Source of the DNA: Luzula sylvatica
Taxonomy: Eukaryota; Streptophyta; Magnoliopsida; Poales; Juncaceae
Assembly (NCBI GenBank): GCA_946800325.1
Contig: OX326958.1
Coordinates: 9,620,001 to 9,684,000 of the forward strand
Direction of reading: 5' to 3'
Length of the DNA stretch: 64,000 nucleotides
Positions 56,321-64,000 of the stretch are shown piece after piece. Positions within the stretch are counted from its first letter, which is position 1; each line of letters starts with the position of its first letter. The notes under the pieces were generated by a model. It worked only from the letters and a program-made list of their open reading frames with translations. It did not search any database and had not been told where the DNA came from. A program made the position numbers and the translations under genes.

Positions 56321-57099
56321 AAGCATTAATATCGTTGCTTTTTATGTAATATTAATTAATTTATATTTCTAAAAAAGACAATTGCTAATTTGATATTTTT
56401 AACATATTTAACAAAAGAAGCAAGGATAGTATTAAATTGCGCCATGTAAACATATGTTCGTACCAAGTCATCCATCTCGAAAATCTAGGATATATTTCAT
56501 TGTTCATAACATATAACAACGCAAGGCTCGATATCGTTGGGTTGCGAAAACAGCTCTGTGTCATTAATAGGTTTAGTTTGTTAATTTTTGTATTATTTGT
56601 GTTTTCTTTAATTTCAGTTCTTTATTTATATTCGGATTCCAAAGAGGTCGCTCAATTGGCAAAAATAATAATAACCGATGACGTGCTCTTTCGGGTCCAT
56701 TTCAGGTATATGTTCCGTATTTTTTTTGGAATTTTACATTTATTTCATGTTTACATTGAAATTATATTTGTATGATATTAAGTTCATATTAATCTTATGT
56801 GCAGAGGTATTTTCGACATTTTTTGAACTCTCGGGGTTTATATGGTATTTTCTCGGTCGCGCTTTTGATATTTCTCTCATCATCATCTCATCTATCATCA
56901 ACATTGTCATATCATCATCGTATCATCATCTCATCATGATCATCATCATCTCCTCATGATAATCATAACCATCATGATCATCATCAGATCATCATGATAA
57001 TCATCTCATCATGAACATCATCATTATCATCATCATGCGGTGCTTATAATTTTTATAACAATACATAGAGTTTTTCATTTAAATCAAGATGCCTATGAA

Positions 57100-58700
57100 T
57101 GATGACTCGGCAATACAAATACGAAAAAACAAGTGCAAGACAAAAAAATGTTATTTTCAAACAACGAATACATGAAATTTCTCATAGTTAAATGATATGA
57201 TGTTTGTAATTGCTATTTGTATAAGAAATTATGAAAAATACAAGCCCGATGTTATTTGCAAACTACATAATACAAATGCGAGAAATGAAATATGAAATAA
57301 CAAGTGCAAAATATAAAATATGAACAATAATACAAATATGATATGCGAATATGACAACGAAAAACAAATACCAATATTATTACCAATAACAATACGAACA
57401 ACAAAATACAAATACAAATGAGTAGTAATATCAATAAAAACAACAAAATACGAGAAACAAAAACAAATACAAATAAAAAATGAAAAGCCAAGACATGCAA
57501 CTAGAAAATATGAACACAAATATAAATACAAAACATACTGTGATATGCTAAATTGGAAAATACAAAATAGGACATACAAAATAAGATTTAAAAAAAATGA
57601 AATATGAATTATGAAATACGAAAAAAAAAATATGAGTGCCAGTGAAATACGATAGTATTGAAAATATAAATATACGTAAAATGAATACCCATATGAACAC
57701 CAATACGAATACAAATTACAAATAACGAATAACGAATGATGAAATAAGAAATACAAAATACAAAATAAGAAATATTCAAACTTGCATCCTCAATAAATAA
57801 ATTATAAAACAAAAGGCAAAAAACAAAACATACATTATTTTAAATCAATATTAAGCATGCGATTCCTTTGGATGCAGCTTTAAAAAAATTAGAAACATAT
57901 ACAAAATACAAATTATACATTCTCGGGTTATTGTAGTCAAAGAAATTGATATTTGTAATGTAAACTATGATATGCAAAATAGTAAATACAAAATACGAAT
58001 TAAAAAAAAAATGCGAACTATGAAATGCGTAATATGAAATGGCAAAAAAAATATGAGTGCCAATACAAAACGAAATACGATACGAATCGAAATATGAATA
58101 TACGAAAAATGAATACCCATATGAACAATAATACGAATTTTAAAGAAATAACCGTTTGAATTGTTCAAGAAAATCGGCTTTTGAACAATTCAAATGATTT
58201 TTGCTCTAGAATTTATGAAAATCATGATTTACTGAGGCAAATGCGAATACAAATACACATACCGACTATCAAATACAAACAAAAAATACAATACAAATAG
58301 CCATAAAGATACAAATACATATTTGAATGAAAAGACGAAATATGAATTGTGAATTATAAAACAGAAAAGACGCAATAAAAACATGAAACACGAAAACGAA
58401 TACGAATACTAAAACGATAAACATACTGATACCAATACCAAAACAAATACAAACTATGAACTTCGAAATATGAATAATTAATTTGGAATTATGAATTATG
58501 AAATGCGAAAAAATAGAAAATACGAGTATGAATACGAAATAGGAATAAGAATGGTAATAAAAAATATACGAAAATATGCTAATATATTGACACAAATACG
58601 ATTACAAGTGGCGAAATCGGAAATCGGAAATCCGAAATACAAAATCCGAAACATTTTAGCTTTCATTCTCAATAAAATATTACAACGACTACTAAGTTCA
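57100..58700. repeat. degenerate AATACGAA / AAATACAAAT low-complexity region
   Basis: About 1.6 kb built of variants of AAATACGAATA, AAATATGAAAT and AAATACAAATA without a fixed period. The long hydrophobic minus-strand ORFs here (for example 57229-57756) are composition artefacts. Confidence 0.8.
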
Positions 58701-59145
58701 TTTTTCTGATTTTGCCGATGATGTATACAAAAATAAAAATATTAAAACAAAAATCATTTGAATTATTCAATAAATTCGGCTCTTGAACAATTCAAACGGT
58801 TGTTGCTCTAAATTTTTTCAAAATCATGATTTACTAAGGCAATCGCAGCGTACATACATATTTTATGTACAAACGAAAGTGTTCGATTTTTTTAATGCAT
58901 CCTTTTGAGAATTCGGAATAAATCAAATGGTTAATTCGAAACATGGATACACGTATTAATATGAAATAACAAGATTAATTTGAAGCACAAATATGAATGA
59001 CATGTATCGTGCCATGTTAAATAACGATACACTCATCGATTTGAAATCACGAATACAAAAAAGAAATAGAAAATATATATGAAGAAACGCACGAGCACCA
59101 ATTTGAAACAAAAACGAACACAAAAATTAGTACCACCACTACCAT

Positions 59146-59152
59146 CATCATG

Positions 59153-59193
<41 letters not shown>

Positions 59194-59250
59194 AATCATC
59201 GTTATCATCGTCATCATCACCATCATCATCATCATCATCATCATCATTAT
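59146..59250. repeat. (ATC)n trinucleotide repeat
   Basis: About 100 bp of CAT/ATC triplets with a few interruptions; a similar, looser run occurs at 56880-57030. The aspartate- and methionine-rich minus ORFs are artefacts of it. Confidence 0.9.
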
Positions 59251-59900
59251 TGCCGTCTTGATTTTGTCGATGATGTATAAAAAATAAACAAATTCTACAA
59301 CAGAAATTATTTGAATTGTTCAAGAAAGTCGGCTCTTGAATGATTGAAATAGTATTTATTGTAAAATTTATTCATATCATGATTTACCGAGGTAAACTTA
59401 TAATAATTGTATATTTTATTATTAAATGAAAAGTTTGGATATATTTAATTGTGTAATTTTTAATTATTTAATTAATTAGAACTTTATATTGTTGTCATTT
59501 TTTTTCTTTTATTATTAAAATTCATATATTATTGTTTGTTTATTTGTTATGAAATACTTATGATTTGTTTATTTTATTCATATATGTTACATTCGTTATA
59601 TATTCATAATTTATTGATATCATGCGCGCAACAAGCATATATGATATATTTATTTACATTCGAGAAATTATATTAATTTGCAACATTAAAAATAAGCAAT
59701 AAAATACCACAAAAACCCAACAAAAAAAATTAATATAAAAAAAATTTAGTCTCGAACTCAAGAATACTGGGAGAACTCCCGCGCGAATGCGCGCGGCTAA
59801 AAGCTAGTATTTATATGTTTTTGTATTGACTCTAATAAAATTAAATAATGTACATTTATTTATTTAAAAAATTTCATAAATACTTTGATAATTTTGAATT

Positions 59901-60099
59901 GGGAGGGGTGCGCCAGGCCAATGCAGTAGTGCAACGCAAAGGCGACGCTCGAGAGCCCCAGTAGCAAGCTACTGTGATGGACCCTCCCCCAAGAAAAATA
60001 AATTTAATATCGTTGTGGCCACATGGACCACATATCAGATATTAAACTGATAAGAACAGATACTACACTTGATCTTAGCCAAAAGGCCGAGAAAGGTAT
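59901..60099 (-). ncRNA. U2: U2 spliceosomal snRNA, copy 2
   Basis: Same conserved U2 features as copy 1: 5' end ATACCTTTCTCGG, branch-point box GTAGTATC, Sm-type site and 3' stem-loops. One visible substitution separates it from copy 1, in the CCCTCGAG/CTCTCGAG part of the 3' half. Its start lies 271 bp from the SEC61G ATG, in the opposite direction. With the better promoter of the two, this is the copy more likely to be active. Confidence 0.95.
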
Positions 60100-60190
60100 G
60101 AATTTTCCACTCATACTTGGTCTCATTTTATAGCCTCTCCCATCCTTCGGACTCCTCAATTTGAGTTTGTGGGACTAAAATTGTTCACTC
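60100..60190 (-). promoter_or_regulatory. U2 copy 2 promoter: USE and TATA, Pol II spacing
   Basis: On the minus strand GTCCCACAAAC (USE, consensus RTCCCACATCG) is followed after 32 bp by TATAAAAT, which lies 33 bp before the U2 start. In plants a USE-TATA spacing of about four helical turns specifies Pol II, as expected for U2; U6-type Pol III promoters have about 23-24 bp. Confidence 0.85.
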
Positions 60191-60327
60191 ATTGACTCGT
60201 TCTTATATACGTTCCGGACATTCTAGTGATTAACTAATAAATAACATCTCCATTTCGAATAAACTGGATGAATCCAGGAGGGGTTATTATAGCGTCTGCT
60301 TCCCTGCTCCTTTGAGCTGTTTTCTTT

Positions 60328-60329
<2 letters not shown>

Positions 60330-60364
<35 letters not shown>
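60330..60364. repeat. (CT)n in the SEC61G 5' UTR
   Basis: About 34 bp of CT ending six bases before the ATG; typical of plant leaders. Confidence 0.9.
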
Positions 60365-60366
<2 letters not shown>

Positions 60367-60370
60367 GATA

Positions 60371-61084
60371 ATGGATGCGGTTGATTCGGTGGTGGATCCG
60401 CTCAGAGAGTTCGCCAAGGATAGCGTTCGTCTCGTCAAGCGTTGTCACAAGCCCGATCGTAAAGGTTTGATCCTTCTCCTCTTCGTTTTCATCCCTTAGA
60501 TCTATGTTTCTGTGATCAAAATCGTGTTTTTCATGTGTGTTTTTACAATATTACTGGATAAATGTGAAATTAGTTAGAATTATGTTCGGTCTGTTGCAAT
60601 ATTTGTGTAGATCTATGCCTAAATTTTGGTTTAACTGAATTCTCTGCCAGTCCTGCCGGATCTATGATTCCAAAAGAATTCGAATTTGCTAGAATTCATA
60701 CTTGATTGAAAAGTTATAATCTGATCCAATCCAGGAGATTTCTGTATCTGATCTGAAAATTGTATTTCAATTAACCAATTCTAAATGATCTAAAGCCAAA
60801 TTTTGCTTTCATATTTTGGATCTAAGCCTAAATTTCAGAATTCATATTCACCCAAAATTTGATTACTGTTCTCTCATATCTAAATTGAAGTCTAATTTGT
60901 ATACACACCCCTGAGTTACTATCCTCTCCATCATATTTTTGATCTAAAATTGCTACTTGCATGTGTAGAATTTTCCAAGGTGGCGGTGAGGACTGCAATT
61001 GGATTTGTCGTGATGGGTTTCGTGGGGTTCTTCGTGAAGCTCATCTTTATCCCCATCAACAATATCATTGTTGGTTCTGGCTAG
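60371..61084 (+). CDS. SEC61G: protein transport protein Sec61 subunit gamma
   Basis: Two exons (60371-60464 and 60969-61084; GT-AG intron) give 69 aa, the standard Sec61 gamma length. The N-terminal cytosolic amphipathic part ([25 protein letters not shown]) is followed by one tail-anchor membrane span (about residues 38-60: [19 protein letters not shown]) and a short lumenal end (NNIIVGSG). It is the small clamp subunit of the ER protein-conducting channel, binding Sec61 alpha. A further intron in the 3' UTR is likely (about 61096-61200, ending CGCAG). The gene is divergent from U2 copy 2 and its promoter region is duplicated near 48030 and 49956 without the coding exons. Confidence 0.97.
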
Positions 61085-61209
61085 ACTTAAACTAAGGTTC
61101 GAATCAGTCGTAATAATCATAATTATGCTTCTTAATTATATTTATTTTGTACGCATATTTTTCTCATCTGATTATTTTCTTTTTTGTGTTTTTGTCGCAG
61201 AACTAGAGC

Positions 61210-61871
61210 TAATCTAAAAGAAGGAGAGTAGTTGATTTTGAAGTTTGGTTATTCGATTTTGTTCAGAAATTAGTTTTTGTTAATGATGAAATAATTGAGA
61301 TAATTGTGTAATGTTTAGATTATGTTATTTTATTTTTGAGAAAAAATTTGATGGTTAAATTGCAGCAAGATTATATTTACTTTTTGGAGTTCTTTTTGCA
61401 TGATTTACGTGTTTTTATTCATTTTCTTAATTTTCCCCTTAGTTATGCTGAAATTACAATGAATTAAAACTTTCAATATGAGAATCAGTCATGGATAATT
61501 TTGACTTTAATAATCTCGACATAATAATTCATTTCATTATGATGGATTTACTTTCCCCTTCATTATGCTGAAATTACATTGAATTGAAACTTTCAAAATG
61601 AGAAACAGTCACGGATGATACTATCGATTTTTTAAGGGTTTTTTTTGCATAAATCCATTTACATTGAAATAAATTATTATGTTAAGATCAAATACAAAAA
61701 AATTAATGTCCAGATTAGACAAACATCTTTTAATATGACTAGAGCCTCAATTTATTTGAAAATGGAGACGAGTAAGTGGTGGAAACGTTCCGGAAAAGGA
61801 CGTCTCCAGTTGAACATTTTCCACATTTCTTCTTCTCCATTACTCTATCCATCTCTCTCTCAAGCTTCCCA
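61210..61871. other. SEC61G 3' flank and PGR7 upstream region
   Basis: AT-rich; a phrase (CCCCTT.TTATGCTGAAATTACA.TGAATT.AAACTTTCAA) occurs twice, at about 61437 and 61556. No ORF in addition to the flanking genes. Confidence 0.5.
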
Positions 61872-63117
61872 ATGCCTTCTCTTATGTCTCCATCTCTCCT
61901 CTCTGTCAAACCTCTCCTCTTCCCTCCGAACCAATCTCGTCTCTCAACGTCTACCAAGCCCTTCCCTAGATGGGCGGTCTCGACGGACTCTCCGCCTGCG
62001 ATTACACAAGTCAAATCCAAACCATCGCCGGCCGAGGTGTCTCGGTCCATCATGGACCTGGCTCAGTCAGGAACTCTCTCCACTTTAGCTCAGGACACGT
62101 GGCCAATCGCTATTGGCGCGAGGTTTGTGGTGGATTCTGAAGGGGCACCTGCTCTCTGCCTGAATCCGGCTCACAAGTCCTTCACAGTCGATTCCAGATC
62201 TAGTTTTCATGTAAAGGTACCGAATTTCATTTTCAAGACTTGGAATTTCTTCGTTGGGAGTATTAATTTTATATTTTTGAAGTAATTTCGAAACCAATTT
62301 TGTCGATTGATTTGATTTTGTTTTGTAATTTTAAAACTGCAGTTTGAGCAGAGTGGATTAAGGACTCCGCAATGCACACTACTTGGTAATTTGACAAAAA
62401 CTACTGATGAAAAGCTAATCAAGGTTAGTGATTTGTATCAATCATATTATATTCATGATTTTATATTTGGGGAATGAATTTCAGAAACTTGGTACAAAAT
62501 GGGAAAAGAAATTTGGAGAAGAGCTTGATTTAGATCTCATGTACTTGATATCTGTAGATCGAGTTTTCCATATGGAAGATTTCAAAGAGGTACTTCAATT
62601 TATCTAATTTCACATTTTTCTTCAATTTTAATATTATTTTTTTGAATTTAAAAGGATGGTGTTTGGGTGGCGCCATCAGAGTATTTAGTAGCAGAACCCG
62701 ACCCGTTAAGGAATTTCGCTGCGAAAATAGTCGAAGAAATGAATGCTAAGCATTCTGAAGATGTGCGGAGATTATGCAATGTTTATATCGACTCTGATTT
62801 TCAGGTAAAGTAATTAATGGTAAAATAACTTATCGAAAAATAACTACGAGTTCAGGGACCTGAGTGAAAAATTGTGTTTGAATGGTATTTAGGCGAAAGA
62901 GGCGAAAATAATATGGGTCGACCAGTTAGGCTTTGACTTGTACATGTGTTGTGAAAACGGTATATTTGAAGTAAGGATTCCTTTTCCTAGAGAAGTGACC
63001 GACGAGAAAGGGGTAAAATCGTCTTTTAACTCGATGTCTCATCTCGCGTGGGAGATCGAGAAGAGTTATGCCGTTCCTGATTTCGAGAGGGTGAAAGAGT
63101 TCAAGAGGATAAGATAG
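61872..63117 (+). CDS. PGR7: glutamyl-tRNA reductase-binding protein, chloroplastic
   Basis: Five exons (61872-62216, 62343-62423, 62485-62589, 62655-62804, 62893-63117), all GT-AG and in phase, give 301 aa, close to Arabidopsis GluTRBP/PGR7. Residues 1-about 45 form a serine/proline-rich transit peptide ending near FPRWAVS. The body matches the family: SPAEVSRSIMDLAQSGTLSTL (52-72), SGLRTPQCTLLGNL, SVDRVFHMEDF, and IPFPREVTDEKG near the C-terminus, in an FMN-binding-type split barrel. The protein binds glutamyl-tRNA reductase at the plastid membrane and influences heme synthesis. The ATG at 61872 is the first in frame; the frame is open further upstream but has no earlier ATG that I see. Confidence 0.94.
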
Positions 63118-63138
63118 AGGGGCATTTTTGAAATTTTA

Positions 63139-64000
63139 TCATTTTTTGTGATTAGTTGTGAATCGAGGCATTTCGATGCGTTCTATTATTTTAGAGGGCT
63201 TGTATTCAATAAGTAAATACTCACTACGTTTGACCAAAATATTAATGTATAATTTGTTATTTAATATTTTAATTACTAACAAAATTGAACAATATTTCGA
63301 TATAACTAATACAACCTTGAACACTATATCACTAGTCAAAACCTCGCAACTAGAAACTTCGCCACAAGATTCTTCTTCGTAATTTTGAATGCACTCGAAA
63401 TAAAGAACCGTGATTGCCGAAATTGTGTATAAAGCCAACCCTTCCCCAAAAATCACAAGAACAAACCCTAAAATTACGCTATAAATCATCGAATTAGGAG
63501 CTAACTTTGACATGGTATATTTGAAAAAAAATGTATCACACTCGAAAGGATGATCGAGATAAGAATGAGGACACATATTTTCACTTTCCTCCCTTTCAAA
63601 AGATTCACCGAATGCGAAATTACGGTAAGACCACATTGATCGGTTTCGTATATGACCGATAATGATAAATAGAGAAGAATAAAAGCGATGCAAAAATATG
63701 AAATGACCAGACAAACTATATTATTAAACTTTGTTGAGAAGCATTTAACGAGCCAAAATGTTGCAAGAAAAATGATAAAATAGATTATGTTAAAAAGCGC
63801 GATAATAAATTGGGTAAGTATCGGGCTCTGTTAGGGTTTAGGGTTGAGATCTCTACTAAATATATGGAGGAGAACGCATAATAGGCGAGAATAATGGAGA
63901 TGATAAAAGGAAATATGAATAGAATGCAAAAGTTTACGATTGGTAGGATAAAAGGTTCTTTCACGTCTCTCTTTATGGTTTCAACGAAGTTCACAGAGTC
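63139..64000 (-). pseudogene. multi-span membrane protein, partial, with apparent frameshifts
   Basis: The frame enters from the right edge (DSVNFVETIKRDVKEPF; there is no ATG there) with a hydrophobic span, ILPIVNFCILFIFPFIISII. Near 63840 hydrophobic coding continues in another frame (FIIALFNIIYFIIFLATFW, then VISYFCIAFILLYLSL) to about 63510. It shifts again into the frame that ends at 63139 (SKLAPNSMIYSVILGFVLV; LALYTISAITVLYFEC). No good GT-AG pairs explain the shifts, so frameshift mutations or sequence errors are likely. At least five membrane spans are seen. It loosely resembles uncharacterised plant transmembrane families; I cannot name it. It converges on PGR7 with 21 bp between stop codons. 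Confidence 0.5.

Larger units (their letters stand above)
54252..59807 (+). mobile_element. Helitron-like element (non-autonomous)
   Basis: The 3' end has the Helitron signature: GC hairpin CCCGCGCGAATGCGCGCGG followed by CTAAAAGCTAG, with T next. The left end TTATTAATAGTTATAAAG resembles plant Helitron starts except TT instead of TC. Flanks GCATA and TATTT are joined in the paralogous sequence near 47627-47640, which serves as the empty site: insertion between A and T with no target duplication. The 5,556-bp interior has exon-like pieces (54540-56300) but no recognisable Rep/helicase ORF, and then low-complexity filler. Confidence 0.7.

Noticed and set aside
57229..58595. Hydrophobic minus-strand ORFs rich in F, I, Y
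   Set aside because: Products of the AATACGAA low-complexity region, without ATG context or domain.
59033..59323. Aspartate- or methionine-rich ORFs
   Set aside because: Translated ATC trinucleotide repeat.
61776..61871. N-terminal extension of PGR7 upstream of 61872
   Set aside because: The upstream start codon would be GTG; the first ATG in frame is at 61872 and gives a normal transit peptide.
63785..63994. Separate 69-aa protein starting at 63994
   Set aside because: The codon there is GTG, not ATG, and the frame is open to the window edge, so it is the interior of a larger gene.

Overview
The window is nuclear DNA of a flowering plant, most likely a eudicot. It has spliceosomal introns with GT-AG ends, a plastid-targeted SecY, U2 snRNA genes with plant-type promoters, teloboxes and a dense load of plant transposons. 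I cannot fix the species or family from the sequence alone. Five protein genes are supported: SCY2 (plastid SecY2), a Dbp8/RH36-type DEAD-box helicase, SEC61 gamma, a glutamyl-tRNA reductase-binding protein (PGR7/GluTRBP) and a partial, probably broken multi-span membrane protein. Two U2 snRNA genes are also present.

Layout. 1-20,150 is a nested transposon cluster. A Ty1/copia element on the minus strand (gag at 3609, PBS at 5202-5213, LTR from 5215) runs off the left edge. A stretch of organelle-like DNA follows (about 6061-7140). A second copy of the same copia family (7278-7512 and 13054-13845) is split by a very young 5.5 kb LTR element (7513-13053, TSD CCGTA) that carries one unfamiliar 388-aa ORF and no reverse transcriptase. 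The copia remnant then runs into a 1.25 kb tract of almost only C and A (13846-15100). Beyond it lie another copia scrap, a copia LTR, an LTR related to the young element, and a hAT transposon.

20,150-43,220 holds a young 7.0 kb copia element (22393-29399, TSD TCACC) with a partly inverted gag remnant and no visible PBS, three hAT-type elements, a copia 3' end, SCY2 (35615-38191) with a fold-back MITE in intron 2, and a LINE (39402-43200) with an intact ORF1 but a gutted ORF2.

43,220-64,000 is the gene-richer part: the RH36-type helicase, a local duplication that carries two U2 snRNA genes and the SEC61G promoter, a MULE-type MITE, a 5.6 kb Helitron whose empty site is visible in the paralogous flank, SEC61G divergent from U2 copy 2, PGR7, and the convergent membrane-protein gene at the right edge.

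The cellular genes do not form one pathway: SCY2 and PGR7 act in plastids, SEC61G in ER translocation, RH36 in ribosome biogenesis and U2 in splicing. The strongest candidates for something undescribed are the orphan-ORF LTR element, the recurrent TCCGTT-AACGGA palindromes in several LTR-element contexts, the C/A tract (possibly an assembly artefact) and the rearranged U2-SEC61G duplication.
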